A DNA stretch of 64,000 bases, from assembly GCA_021229015.1 (NCBI GenBank), contig CM037790.1:55896361-55960360 (forward strand), written 5' to 3'. This document shows, one piece after another, positions 10,801 through 22,329 of this stretch. The notes under the pieces were generated by a model, which was given only the letters and a program-made list of their open reading frames with translations, searched no databases and was not told where the DNA came from. The translations under genes and the position numbers were made by a program. Position 1 is the first letter of the stretch; each line of letters opens with the position of its first letter. The stretch is from Solen grandis. Its lineage: Eukaryota > Mollusca > Bivalvia > Adapedonta > Solenidae.

Positions 10801-10824
10801 TTTGTTGTTGTTGTTGTTGTTGTT
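10801..10824. repeat. (TTG)n microsatellite
   Basis: Eight to nine head-to-tail TTG units, possibly a relic of a minus-strand SINE (CAA)n tail. Confidence 0.8.
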
Positions 10825-11099
10825 ACATCAACAATTTATATTCTCTAATGAAGATAAAATCTTCAACCAATTTCATTTCATTGTGAAATAATTTGCATGT
10901 TTGGATAAAGAAAAATAAAATAACAATAACATGATTTATAGCAAATACTATAAAAAAATATAAAAAATAAAAAAAGAAGACAGACGGAGAGACAGAGAAA
11001 AGATGTGAAGAACAATAATCTTTAAGAGACAACGGCCTGGTGTTTAAAATTTTGGTTGACAGAAACCAAAGTAATGAAGTCTGTTGACGTATTTAAAAG

Positions 11100-11530
11100 A
11101 TGAAATCCCTTGACATAGCATTCATTCCCCGAAAGCTATTTCCAAATTGGCTCTCCCGTTTCCAGTGATCGGACTATTTGGTCAAGCGCAAATATTGGCT
11201 GCCACTTGACCTAATATTAGTACAGAACACAAAACGTCTCTCCGCGCCCTCATGGCAGGAGATTATTTCGCGTGATTAGACGTTTTCATGACTCCGAACG
11301 CGAAAGTGCTGGGAACGTGCAAAAGAATGCACACCCGTCGATTTTTGGCGCACATTCCTAATTTTATTACAAGTTGTAGCCAAGCAGTAATAGTGGGCGT
11401 TTGCATAACGTTAAGCGGATTATAGGTTGGTCACCGGCCCGCCTGATCATGCGGCAAATGTACTGTGAATGTCAAATCGATACTTGTACCATTGGGGCCC
11501 CAATGGCCGGCTTCCTGACAGGGCCCATCT
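11100..11530. other. High-complexity block, candidate regulatory sequence
   Basis: This block is GC-richer than its surroundings, free of repeats shared in the window and without ORFs. It contains ATTATTTCGCGTGATTAGA, AATTTTATTACAAG, and the palindrome ATTGGGGCCCCAAT. Such islands in animal intergenic DNA are often conserved enhancers, but conservation cannot be judged from one sequence. Confidence 0.2.
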
Positions 11531-11768
11531 TGTCACAAAAGTTTGAAAAATGCAAAAAGCTAATATTGTAATTTAAATGTTAATTTGAAACGTTTATTTT
11601 ATGGATATGCTGAACTGTAATGAAATTTTAATATATTCAGTGTCTCCACCAATCAGAATGGTTCTTTGGGTGAATTAAATGTTTAGCACAAATGAACCTA
11701 AAGCATTCGTATCTGGCTTTGTAATGAATATGTGTTTGAAATAAACTCCACTTGGATTTACCTACGCC

Positions 11769-12033
11769 TCGACATTATTTCAGTCATATAGCGACGTCCA
11801 GCTTATTACAGGTGGAGGAAGACCACGAATGCACGGATGTATCCGGGTAGAACCATCGACCTACCGAAAGCCAACTCCACTTGGAGGTCACCGTTGCCAT
11901 GACAGCAGTCCAGTCGCAAAGCGCCGTCCAGCTTAATACAGGTGGTAGGTGCACCTACAGGACCTGAAACCACAGCCGAAGGGGGGCTTAGTGATAACAC
12001 GTCTGCGTCTATAACCATTCAGCCACGGAGGCC
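11769..12033 (-). mobile_element. Decayed tRNA-Ser-like SINE
   Basis: CAGTCATATAGCGACGTCCA, CAGGTGGAGGAAGACC and ACCATCGACCTACCG match the minus-strand copies at 44129 and 56168. The head end (CATTCAGCCACGGAGGCCC) is diverged. CGCCGTCCAGCTTAATACAG at about 11919 repeats an earlier part, so the copy is internally rearranged. Confidence 0.6.
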
Positions 12034-12249
12034 CATCCACTATCATTTCAGCTGTGGTGTTAAGATTCTTAGCAATACTTAAAAAAATCTTGGCTGTTTG
12101 AAATCTAACATATGTTGTAAACTTATTAAATAATTTTAAAATTATATGAAAATTAAAACATTTGAAATACGTTAAAGTTATTAAAGATCGAAGTTTATTG
12201 AGAATGAAATTGTAACAACGAAATTGTACAATGCACAACATAATTTCGT

Positions 12250-13284
12250 TAATTCGTTGACAGACACGTGACCATTAAGTACCCCCTTCTGGTCTGCCAC
12301 AAATTAGTCTTAATGTCTTTTCAAAATACCTTCTATTTGTAGGAGGCTTAATAATGAGTTCCTCCTGGTATTTGACCGGAGATCCTCGACTGTCTGTCAG
12401 CTACATGGGGGCCAAGCCCCTATCGTCGGGGATTTGTGAAAGACGGCGGCTTGCGAGTTACATAATGATTGTATTCCCTTTTCATACGTGGACAAATAGT
12501 GTTACGTGGTTTTGATACTGACACCCGGTAACCGGACAGTCCTGTGCCGTAACACAACCCGACTTACCGGAAACCAATAGACTGAACGGGGATGACAAGT
12601 ATTCATGGATGCATAGATTGTATAGTGAGGGCAGGGAACCGGGCATGCAAATCAATGGCGTAATCGAATTATTTTCAGTGGACCCTATATCCCAAGTTTC
12701 ATCATAGCGAGGGATTAACCACGCAGAGGGTGGTCAGTTTTTGCCATGGAAGCGGTCAGTCTGTCATCCCGGATAACCAAATGGCCATTGAGTTGTCCGA
12801 ACAACGTTTCTGTCACATTAGAATGTGCACATGCGCAGTTCGATAATTAGAGGTACTTCGAGTATTTTAGCTTTCTGACACCGTTGCTGACGGATGATGA
12901 ATTAAAATTCTCGCTAGATCAAAAGTCATACAAAACAGAAGTCTGTACATAATTCATTTTAAAGGGAAAAACATCTTTTTTTTATTGACATCTTACAAAT
13001 ACAAACTCATGAATTTAAAGAAAAACCGCCACTTGCTTTTTACAAACATACCGTAAACATGCCACTGGTAAATAACAGCAATATTTGTCATTATTGGATA
13101 CAATAATACGCTGTATATTTTTAGGTTATTTTTTGTACAGAAAAATAAGCCAATGCACAATTTTTACGCCTAATCATTTCTAATGTGAATTTCTATGAAA
13201 GAATTGCTGAAATGTCGAATATTAAAAAATAGGGTGTTTTTCTCATTTCCCCATTTACTGAGATATGTACACGTATGTTATGGC
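12250..13284. other. Unique block, no gene recognised
   Basis: 12250-12900 is complex and moderately GC-rich (for example ACACCCGGTAACCGGACAGT and AGCGAGGGATTAACCACG). No ORF or repeat match. The rest is AT-rich. Regulatory function is possible but unsupported. Confidence 0.25.
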
Positions 13285-13323
13285 CTTTTTTTTTTTTTTT
13301 TTTTTTGTTGTTGTTGTTGTTGT
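13285..13323. repeat. Poly-T / (GTT)n stretch
   Basis: A T-run of about 20 followed by GTTGTTGTTGTTGTTGTG. Could be the reversed tail of a lost retroposon. Confidence 0.7.
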
Positions 13324-13469
13324 GCCTCCGCATAAGATGTAAATTTTACCACATGTCGCACCCTTTGACAATTTGTCATGTATGATGATGGACAACATTA
13401 GTCCTGGTTTGTATTCAATATTGTTAATATTGTGCATATGTTGGTTTCTTTTTAAGAACAATCCGTTTG

Positions 13470-13695
13470 TTAACCCTTTCCCTCATATAGACTCATTTTG
13501 ACGCACTCAGTAGGTACCACATAAAGCCTGATCTGCAGAAAACCACAGTTAAACCTTACCAAATTTAATTATAAAGTCTTCATTTCCAGACCACTGAGGA
13601 GCAGCGAACAGCATAAAACCTGATCAGCCTGCGAGTTGGTTTTATGCTGTTCGCATAGGTCTTTTCATGGTTTCCTCTATGAGGGAAAGGGTTAA
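13470..13695. mobile_element. piggyBac-type MITE copy 3 (internal deletion)
   Basis: TTAA at 13470-13473 and 13692-13695; body 13474-13691. Same TIRs and left half as the other copies. About 16 bp are missing at the tip of the central hairpin (GCCTGCGAGTTGGTTTTATG), so the hairpin arms are now unequal. Confidence 0.8.
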
Positions 13696-13829
13696 GATGT
13701 TATGATAGGCTAGAAACTTTTTAAAACTATCCTCTAGTTTGATAATTAAACTGCACTTAATTCATGAATTTCACTGCAGTATTCTTTTTACATCATGTAG
13801 TACTTTACATTAAACTAAAATGAATTGTT

Positions 13830-13945
13830 GTCGTATTTAAGTATTTCATGCAAAACCATTGTTCACGTTTTTTTATTGTGATGTGAATATAAACGATGTA
13901 CGTATGTACAAGTTTAAATAAAGTATATGTTCTGTTCTGTTCTAA
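13830..13945 (+). mobile_element. LINE-like 3' tail with (TGTTC)n
   Basis: AAGTTTAAATAAAGTATATG runs into TTCTGTTCTGTTCT. The mirror image (GAACAGAACAGAACATATC) is at 25541-25562 on the minus strand. A short tandem tail like this is typical of CR1/RTE-like LINE 3' ends. Confidence 0.45.
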
Positions 13946-14319
13946 GAATGGCTATAGATTGATTAGCTCACATGCAAGATGAAAGCATTCAGAAGTTGGA
14001 CCCCGGCTGTTACTTGTGACTGGCAAAGTAAGTTTTTTTTATTTTAAAAACACCACTTCTTAGATTAGAAACTATGATAAATATTTGTTTTTGCGTTGTC
14101 TACTTTGTCGATGTTGGGGTGGGTACTGCTTACATCATCAGCCTTTTGCTATTTTTCAAAAACAGTTTTTTCCTTATTTCAGACTTTTCGTGAGACCGTA
14201 AGTTATAACAATGGACCCTTTAACAATGGACCCTTGAGACCCTTTCTCAGTTTTGTGCAACCCTTTTTCATATCTATTTATAAATTGTTTACTGAAATCA
14301 TCAATGTACTTTTATAGGA

Positions 14320-14741
14320 AATCTGAATTATTATATCGTGTTTAATTTCGCAAAATGAAACGCTTGTCACACGAAATGATGAGAATGCGCTTCATCATGT
14401 TACCCGTGTGTCATTAACTGTTCCTCTCCCAAATTAATCCGACCTTTGTGTTAATAACGCACTCAGCAGCATAATTAGTATCGCTTACAGAGCACACCGC
14501 GGTTTATCTTCGATTAATTTTATGCAATATTCATGAGGGTGAGTAGTGAACTCTTTCTGTATCAGTGATTCACAATTAAACGCACCGTGTGAAAATTTTA
14601 CAAAAGATCAGCATCTTCACGACATTTAATGTGCGAAACCCGGAATGACATAGAGAAACGTGAAAAGCACACCGCCGTGTAATTAAACCTCAAACGTTTC
14701 ACTGAACAGAATTTATTACACTACGAAGGCATGAATTTTCA
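14320..14741. other. High-complexity block, candidate regulatory sequence
   Basis: No repeat match and no ORF. It has several homeodomain-type cores (CATAATTAGTATCG, TCGATTAATTTTATG, GTGTAATTAAACC). Conservation is untested, and a functional role is inference only. Confidence 0.2.
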
Positions 14742-16019
14742 CCATAAAAGCGAGTTCTCAAACACTGTTCAAGAATTATATACAATCTTGAGACAGCCCT
14801 TAAGATATATACTTAAATTGTATCAAAGTTACGCAATACCATTCACCCTTCACGAAAGTGTCTCTTTTATCGCCCAGATAACACGTTGCAGTATATAATT
14901 CTCACTTGTTCCGTCGCAACAAGGTCGTCAAGACACTTAGCTGACGTAACATCTCTAAATAGTCACTAGTTAAAGTCCCCCTCCCCCTCAAGGGTCCTGT
15001 CTCCCCCTCTAATTTGTGAGCAATGTGTGAATTTCGATGGTATAATATAAGGGGCGGAACTTTCCACTTCTTACTAGTACACATGTATCCTTTTCACCAT
15101 TTACCCCCGTGTTCTCAGTGAAGCCTATTTCAATAAAGTATTGCTAACAAGTGACGTTATGCAACATTATAAATAATATACTGTTGTATTTAAATAGCTT
15201 TAGTTCACGATTCAAGAGATGCAGTTGACGACAACGTTAATACAATGCATAAATCAGAAAGAAACTTGAACTTGTTTACTAAAATAACTAATTTACAAAT
15301 TACTTCCATGGACATTCCGTAGGTCTCCGTTTACGAATCACGAATGCATATAAAATGATCACGAAATTCATTTTTTTTTCCGAATATAGTCTGTCTTCGG
15401 GTATACTCGCAAAAGCAAACTGCATATAATGAGAGTATTTTGACATCCATCCAAAATAATAAATTACATAATTTGATCAACATTTTCAATGTGTTTAACT
15501 GTTATTTTACAGCAGATATCTGCACATTATGTACCATTTGTTTTAGTCTACGATATGTCAATGTTATTTTATATTTTCTGTTTCATGAAAATTGAATCAT
15601 TATGAAATATAATGGGCCTTTAAGGCAAAATTGAAACAGGGTGTAGATCTAGATATGTATGTGGAAGCCAACGTGTATAACAAAAAAGGTGAGTAATGGC
15701 ATATCCAACTGAAAACTTCGTTCAGTTTAGATATGCCATATTATTAAGATCCAGAATGAAACTATGATTAAAAAAAATTTCAGGCTATATAGTTCCACGT
15801 GTTAAGGATATCATAATATAATGATAGAGCGGGGAAATTTGAAGGAAAACTATAAAAATCCCCATGCTGTTATTGTATGTTCGATTTTATTCTATTCTGG
15901 ATTAGAATGGTCATGTTTTTTTATATCATAGCAAAAATACAGTGTATGGTTTACATCAAGTGCAATGTAAAAAATAATTTTGCAACGGTTATGCAAAAAC
16001 TTAACTGTTTCCGGTTTGT
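14742..16019. other. No feature recognised
   Basis: AT-rich unique sequence without a gene. I see nothing beyond short homopolymers. Confidence 0.3.
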
Positions 16020-16147
16020 TTTTATATTCACTTTGTAATGTAATTTTTTTTTATAATTTGTAGTGTGTGTGTGTACTGTCCTTGTCATTAGTTCTTTTGT
16101 AAGGGCCAATTGCAACATATGCCGAAATGTCAATAAACTTTGAACTT
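16020..16147 (+). mobile_element. LINE-like 3' end fragment
   Basis: GCAACATATGCCGAAATGTC and AATAAACTTTGAACTTTG resemble the end of the LINE copy near 3098-3139 (CAATATGTATTGCTAAATTT and AATAAACTTTGAAAC). A short (GT)n lies at 16062-16074. Confidence 0.4.
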
Positions 16148-16249
16148 TGTATTACAAGTGTTTGTTAACTGATATGCCACATTCAACAAAGCAATTAGCA
16201 AAAATAACCAGTTGGTGTTGAGTTATAAACTGATCGAACTAGCCTACAA

Positions 16250-16790
16250 CTAAGTAACAGCTGATTGGTGGTTTATCACAAATTACCATCTCAGTCTCGT
16301 GAAGTCCGTTTCAAATTAATTCTCATTTACGGAAGAGAGCAAGTGATAGGATCAAAGTCATTCCGAATATCCCGGCACTAATGTGGTAACCGTATTGGCG
16401 CTAAATGCCACGCGGTTATGTGAGATATTTCCGAAATTATTTACGGAAAATTAAGACTACATTTCTTCCTTTTCAACCTTTCTTGAGTAGCATACTAGTA
16501 TCGTGTGATGTAGGGGGTATTTAATCTGATTGTACATGGTTTTCATTTTCTTAACAGAAGAATTGACGGGATCATTTTTCACTCTCGTGAGAGGGCGCGG
16601 CAGTCGCCATCAAGAGTATCAAAATGCACTTTACTTCCGGTATCGTCTGCTACAGAATGCCGACTATTACGAAAATTGATTTATGTGACTCTGTGGCATG
16701 AACATGTTCATTTCTCCATTAATGAACATCAGATGAGACAATTGCCCGAACCACTGGACAGGGGTTGGACTGTCGGATGGTCTGCTCAAA
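16250..16790. other. High-complexity block, candidate regulatory sequence
   Basis: Non-repetitive and moderately GC-rich (GGTAACCGTATTGGCGC, TCTCGTGAGAGGGCGCGG). No ORF. Reported as a stretch for conservation testing, not as a demonstrated element. Confidence 0.2.
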
Positions 16791-16927
16791 CTTTTCTCAA
16801 TCACTTAATAATTCATTTTGTATACATGAAATGAATGGGCCAGCAATGATAAGTCTGAATTCGTATCATAACATTTTTTCAGACACATTGAGACTGTGAA
16901 GTGTGTTCAGCAAGACAAATAAAAATG

Positions 16928-16928
<1 letters not shown>

Positions 16929-16961
<33 letters not shown>
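16929..16961. repeat. (GA)n microsatellite
   Basis: About 16 uninterrupted GA units. Confidence 0.9.
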
Positions 16962-16964
<3 letters not shown>

Positions 16965-17403
16965 AAATAAAGACTTGATCACTAGGAATGAAATTTTAGC
17001 CATTCAACAAAATAGACCTATAGCAGGATTCAGACGCATCAAAACTGTGTGGTAGAACAGAAAATAACTTCATTTACACATAAAAAACTATCTACATAAC
17101 TTAATTAACAAATAAGCAGACCTATCTATTATTACATTAAATGTTATTCATATACACTCTTATGCAATATAAAATACAGAAATCAACGCATGCTTAAAGT
17201 ACAATTCTTAATCCTGGTGCATGGTTTATAAACAAGCTAAAATTGTAATAACCTTTATATTATTAGAGTTTTAAAGTTCGGTGAATCTTGTCATATTTGA
17301 AATAATGTAATCGTAATCTTTTAAGTATCGTTCGTTTCGTTGACAAATTAAAATAATATAATATTCATCTACTGATAGTTATGTTCAGCAAGACAATAAA
17401 TAT

Positions 17404-17408
<5 letters not shown>

Positions 17409-17434
<26 letters not shown>

Positions 17435-17445
17435 GAAGAGAGGGA
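17409..17445. repeat. (GA)n microsatellite
   Basis: About 13 GA units, then GGAAGAGAGGGAG. The context of this and the previous locus is similar (TTCAGCAAGACAA...AAGAGAGAG), so they may descend from one mobile element. Confidence 0.85.
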
Positions 17446-17904
17446 GTTACACTTGAGAACCAGGAAAAAAACTTAGCCATAGTTACATTTTATCTCCATT
17501 TAATTACATGTACTATAAATAGTCATATCAATTCGAAACAATAATGTGGCGCATTGTTATCACAAACTTTATCAATTGCTCAAGACAGAAAATATACTAA
17601 ATGAATGAAGTAACTCCATTGCCTACACATTTCAAAAAACTTCTAAAATTGAGGTACCGTAAATCTCAACTTAAAAATCTCAAATTGAGATAAATCCCAA
17701 ATTTTGAATCACCACAAATGTGGATATTAGATGAAAAAATTGGATCGCATTTCTTAATCAGTATGATCATTATAGCATGTATGTCAAATGTTCAGTTTTT
17801 AGACAATATATAAGGAAATTATTGGAGTGAAAAAAAGGAGATGTTTAAAAAGTGTTCAACTTGTGATGTGGGCAGGTCACAAACGTCCAGTCTAAGGAAT
17901 AGGA

Positions 17905-17955
17905 TCAATCAATTAATCAATCAATCAATCATTCAATCAATCAATCAATCAATCT
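17905..17955. repeat. (CAAT)n microsatellite
   Basis: Imperfect tandem CAAT/TCAA units with two interruptions (AATTAATC, ATTCAATC). Confidence 0.85.
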
Positions 17956-18229
17956 TTACTTCCGTCTGGATAGGAGATATGAAAAACAAAAAGCTGTTAA
18001 CATACGTATTTATATTATTGATGAGCAGGGCAATACAAATAATTTATTAAAATAAACACTAAGCATTTCTAAACACATATTTCAATAAGTTTAAATGAAA
18101 AGAATAAAAAAGAGTTCACTGACAAAGAGCGGACAAGATTATTGTAAGTAATGATTGAACACAGAACAGAGGAATGAAAACTTGTATGGTTGTAATGGAC
18201 AGAGCGAGGAAATTAAAAATTGACGAAAA

Positions 18230-18790
18230 CAGGCGTCGAACAGTCAGTGATTGGAGCCGGTGGCCGGCATCCCCGACTATCACGTCACGTCTCCTCGCCG
18301 GTATAAATCAGTCGGCATCAATATGATCTGGTAATTATCTATTTCCTTGTTACCGTGAAGTTTTAATTGCCGCCGTGACTCGAACGTGATTGATCATAAT
18401 CACTACGTATCATAACGTTTTTAATGCACGTCAGTTTTACCGGAGCGCAATTAAAAATCAGCAGACAATAGTTGAATTAACCTCTGGGCAAATATGACGT
18501 GCACTCTACAGAAAATGCCTCACAGAGGCGTGAGGCTGACTCGGTTCAGGAAATAAATTCACACAATTGCAGCGTCATGCGCTCGTGCGCGCTCGTGCCC
18601 GGCGGGAAATTTATTGCGATTTATTAAGAGTTGTAAATAAATTCGATCCAGGCACATAAATCTATCACTCCCACTGTGTCTGACGGACTGTCCCATCTGC
18701 AAGATAACGTCGCCCGGTCTCCGTGACCTTGACATTCCGGAGATACCGTTCAGCGACAGTCTTCCTTAAAATGCGCTAGTTAATGCATAT
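18230..18790. other. High-complexity block, best enhancer-like candidate
   Basis: No repeat or ORF. GC-richer than its surroundings, with dense AT-core sites of homeodomain type: AAGTTTTAATTGCCGCC, GTGATTGATCATAATCAC, and AATTTATTGCGATTTATTA with TTGTAAATAAATTC. CAAATATGACGTGCAC and CGTCACGTC resemble CRE-like cores. The close packing of such sites looks like a developmental enhancer. This is inference only; cross-species alignment is the test. Confidence 0.3.
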
Positions 18791-18939
18791 TGTCAATAGA
18801 TTTGGAAAGACGTGTGCATGCATGGGCCTTATTTTTATGTTTATTGATTATATTCAAGTATAGTTTAATATTTATACTTCAAAGAAATATTTGAAACCAT
18901 TGATATCAAATTATTCCATCAGTAAAAGAAAAACACATT

Positions 18940-19000
18940 TTCAGTCATTCAGTCTACTTGAGATAGATATAGTGCTGCCACACGCCGTAAAGTTTAGGCA
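18940..19000 (-). mobile_element. SINE fragment
   Basis: CAGTCATTCAGTCTACTTGA, GATAGATATAGTGCTGCCAC and ACGCCGTA match the 3' domain and middle of the minus-strand SINE at 53166-53483. Confidence 0.5.
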
Positions 19001-19010
19001 AACCTATATT

Positions 19011-19294
19011 CTCGAAAATAAAAAGGATACTTAACCCTTTCCCTCATATAGACTCATTTTGACGCACTCAATAGGTACCACATAAAGCCTGATCTGCAGA
19101 AAACCACAGGCAACTACTCGCAGGCTGATCTGGTTTTATGCTGTTCGCATAGGTCTTTTCATGGTATCCTCTATGAGGGAAAGGGTTAAGTATGATTTTC
19201 ATACTCAGAGTCAAATTAAGCCCATAAGTTTCAATAGAGATTTGAGTATGATACTTAATTTTGAGTCTGTAGTCGTACTTAAGTATTTTCGAGA
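19011..19294. mobile_element. Hairpin MITE 'A' copy 2, interrupted at its other end
   Basis: Left end CTCGAAAATA, right end GTATTTTCGAG. Shares TATGATTTTCATACTCA and AAGTTTCAATAGAGATTTG with 535-895. Here a piggyBac-type MITE sits in the left TTAA, while the right TTAA (19279-19282) is intact. This is the reverse of copy 1. Confidence 0.65.
19031..19189. mobile_element. piggyBac-type MITE copy 4 (short)
   Basis: TTAA at 19031-19034 and 19186-19189; body 19035-19185. Both TIRs are intact. About 80 bp of the interior, including the left hairpin arm, have been lost after AAAACCACAGG. Confidence 0.8.
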
Positions 19295-19531
19295 ATTTAG
19301 CGTCTGATGGCCCCCTCATATGATGAGAACCAAGCAAACTTATCGTGTTTCAAGTTAACGTTATGAAATGGTCCGTCGTATAACTTAACCCTTGACCCCA
19401 TTAATATTAATGTACACAGTCATGACTTGATAAATATTAATTTACTGAACTTTAAATGGCAAATAAAACAACGGATTTTCTTTGCCATGCAGACTGTGTA
19501 GAATCTGAGTGAGCAAACAGAGGAGACCCCG

Positions 19532-19665
19532 GGTCGAATTCCACCAACAATTCTTAGCGCTAATTAATACTAAAATACTAAAGGGAGAATTTCATCATTC
19601 TGGTTTTTCTAATAAAAGTACCTATCTATTTAATTTCTTAACAAATATTTATAGTTAATTATCTT
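19532..19665. repeat. Interspersed repeat R1, copy 2
   Basis: GGGTCGAATTCCACCAACAA with AGCGCTAATTAATACT and TTTTCTAATAAAAG matches 274-405 in the same orientation. Confidence 0.5.
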
Positions 19666-20934
19666 TAATTTAATTAAACTCTAAATTAATTCCAAATTCC
19701 TCTCACTGACTCTAAGTATATATACAACATATACTTAGTAGCGCGATGAACAAGGGCCAGGGTTGTTGTGGGTTTTGTCGTGGGCCCATCGTTAGATTAG
19801 ACAAAAAAAGTTCTTTTCTGCACTAGACACTAGTTCATCAATTAAAATAATTCAATCTCTATTCATTTCACTGCATTTACTACTAATTTGTTTTCATTGA
19901 ATGCTGTAATTATCAGTTGGACACATTTCTGTTATTATTATGAGTTTTGTTTTTGTTTTTTTCAATTCAAATGTGTAAGACCACGTGACCTTCAGCCAGT
20001 TACTGAGCCGATAAGCCAAGGACCCACTTCGTCTGCGTTTCACTGAACATTTAAAATTGAGTTTTCTCAACTCACAAATTTCACATTATGTATCACCAAA
20101 ATAAACTTTTCTGATCATCTTCATTAAGAGCATGCTAATGATAGCGAGTAGGAAAATTTCCATTCTCTATAATAACAAGTATTTTCCTGAACTCAGGCAT
20201 TTAATGATGTTTGAGTTCAGGAAATTGTCTATTTTAGATGTTTCGTGAAACGCATTTTGGCACTGTAATAATTGTTGTCGTTGATGTGTTGTTGTTGGTG
20301 TTGGTGGTAAATGCATGGACCATAATGCCATTGATGCGTTTTACAAAACATCTCAACCCAAGACTTCCCAAAACACCGAAGTTCTGAACCTAAGTATGAT
20401 GATAATAATATGTTTGCAAAATGTTATTCTTTAAGCCAATGAAAGATCTTTGAATGGCTGAAATAAATTTGAAATGTTTCTGCAATCCAGGTAATCATTT
20501 GCAATATATTTATAACGGAAACCTTGCAGTATTGCCAAATTGATTCCTTAAACCTGCGGATTATGTTACACGTTTCCTGTTTCAGTAGTAAAATTTGTAG
20601 TGAAATGAGAGGGATGGAAAGAAAAAGAACGAAAGAAAGCAAGACAGAGTGACCAGTTGGGGCTGTTTAGGACAGATAAAAGATGACGTCGGTATCCCAT
20701 CAATCTCCATCCAAGACGCCTGCTATGGTTTACATTTTGGTGTAAGACACAATGAAAATGATATAAAGATGTTTGTTTCGAACGATAGAAAAGGATAAAA
20801 AACAAGTTTAATAATTTGTATCATTTTAAATTTTATTTTTCTTCTTTGAGAATTGTGCATTTAACAACAATCGTGGTAACAAAAATATACAATCTATAAA
20901 CATACAAAACGGTAACAAATAACTTTTTAAGGCA
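19666..20934. other. No feature recognised
   Basis: AT-rich unique sequence with short TTG/GTT stretches (20281-20310). No supported gene. Confidence 0.3.
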
Positions 20935-20964
20935 CTACAGTTTGGTACATAAGGTGAGAAATAA

Positions 20965-21006
20965 ATGGCGGATGCGAACAGTGGACCTCAACAACGTGGC
21001 ATTGTG
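20965..21006 (+). CDS. Possible short first coding exon (very tentative)
   Basis: ATG at 20965 lies in AAATGGCGGATGCG, close to the YY1-type site that often overlaps animal start codons. It opens a 14-residue frame, MADANSGPQQRGIV, that ends at TAG (21007). The composition looks like a typical housekeeping N-terminus, and GCATGCGCA (NRF1-like half site) is about 100 bp downstream. No good splice donor follows (GCATTGTGTAG is poor). The assembly gap at 21277 removes nearby context. Confidence 0.15.
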
Positions 21007-21276
21007 TAGTGTTTTATGTCTATTTTCTAATTTACACAACCAATTAGTCCGTTTTTTTGAGCATGCGCACTTCAGACAGAAAAAAATTATCAAAATAATA
21101 TTTACGAAACACGTTTTACAGATAAACAAATTTGCAATTATATCACCACATATGATAAAGAGCACTTAGGGTAGCGTGGACCAAATCACGTGAGACTGTA
21201 TTCATTTCAGCACATAGTCCGTTTATGGATATCAATCGTGACATAATAATCCACATTAATTGCACTTCAGAACATG

Positions 21277-21376
21277 NNNNNNNNNNNNNNNNNNNNNNNN
21301 NNNNNNNNNNNNNNNNNNNNNNNNNNNNNNNNNNNNNNNNNNNNNNNNNNNNNNNNNNNNNNNNNNNNNNNNNNNN
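21277..21376. other. Assembly gap of 100 N
   Basis: One hundred undetermined bases, a conventional scaffold gap size. It lies beside a (CT)n microsatellite, a common cause of assembly breaks. Frames translated across it are meaningless. Confidence 0.99.
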
Positions 21377-21396
21377 AAGATATAACTATAAATCTC

Positions 21397-21402
21397 TCTC
21401 TC

Positions 21403-21436
<34 letters not shown>
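21397..21436. repeat. (CT)n microsatellite
   Basis: CTCTCTCTCC followed by about 15 CT units directly after the gap. Confidence 0.9.
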
Positions 21437-21438
<2 letters not shown>

Positions 21439-22009
21439 ACCTTGATATCTATTCAGACCTAATGAGGCATATTTACTTTCGTTTCGTCACCTTTTTATAC
21501 AATCAAGACGACCTTTAAATAAATGTCATGCACTGAGAATGATCAAAATATGTTATCTCATCTGATTTTACTATGGACTACCGTATTTTATGTAAAAGAA
21601 ATGTTTTCACGTGTGCTTAATAAATATATTTTAGATAGACAAATAAATAAAAAGAATGTGTATTTTTTCAAAGGAGGGCATGGGCGGGGCTTCTCTAGAT
21701 CGATCACTTATTTGATTTCTTTTAAAAAGAAAATTCAAATGTGATTAGTTACGAAGGGTAATTCGCACCATTTTTTCACTAAAAACCTGTTTGATGGGTA
21801 CATGAATTATAGTGTTATACTATTAGAGAAGAGGGGTGGGGGGGGGGGGGGGGTGGGTGGTGGAGAGGTCTGTATCCGAATGTCTTTAATCCCAGACTTT
21901 AAACTAAGAAGCCCCTCACCGCTCTGAGTTCGATTTCCGGTCTTTTTCTTCTTCTTTTTCTGGGGTTTTCTCCTGTTACTAATATCCAGAAATTAAGATT
22001 AAGTTTATA
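21437..22009. other. No gene; G-run
   Basis: Contains a run of about 16 G at 21838-21853 and a pyrimidine-rich TTCTTCTTCTTTTTCTGG near 21944. GCCCCTCACCGCT at 21912 echoes the tRNA-Ser-like SINE head and may be a scrap of it. Confidence 0.35.
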
Positions 22010-22198
22010 CTTATTTATTTTAAGTCGATTGGGAAAACAATTTATTACAGCTTATACTAATCCCTCTCGACGGTTCCTGGGTTGAACCAGTACTTAGCTC
22101 CTGGAAAAGTCATGAAATTTCCTTGCCTCTCAATGGAGTTCAAACCCATAAACTTCGGATCCGCAGTCTGATATGTAACCACTTGACCACGGCGTCCT
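22010..22198 (-). mobile_element. tRNA-headed SINE, third family
   Basis: On the minus strand the head reads GACGCCGTGGTCAAGTGGTTA with TATGGGTTTGAACTCC (A and B boxes), then GGTTCAACCCAGGAACCGTC and a tail reaching CCCAATCGACTTA. Related pieces are at 8925-9075 and 3811-3885. The body differs from the other two SINE families in the window. Confidence 0.6.
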
Positions 22199-22329
22199 TT
22201 AAGAAAATTAGAAATTCGCCTACGTACGTTTCCATACCACGTGGGAGTAAGAATGACACATTATGCATTATTGTTAACATCAATATTGAAATGCCTTTTT
22301 ATGTCCTGCATCGATAGATCGGGGGCAAC

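Noticed and set aside
21225..21518. Frames of 62-97 codons spanning 21277-21376
   Set aside because: They run through 100 undetermined bases.
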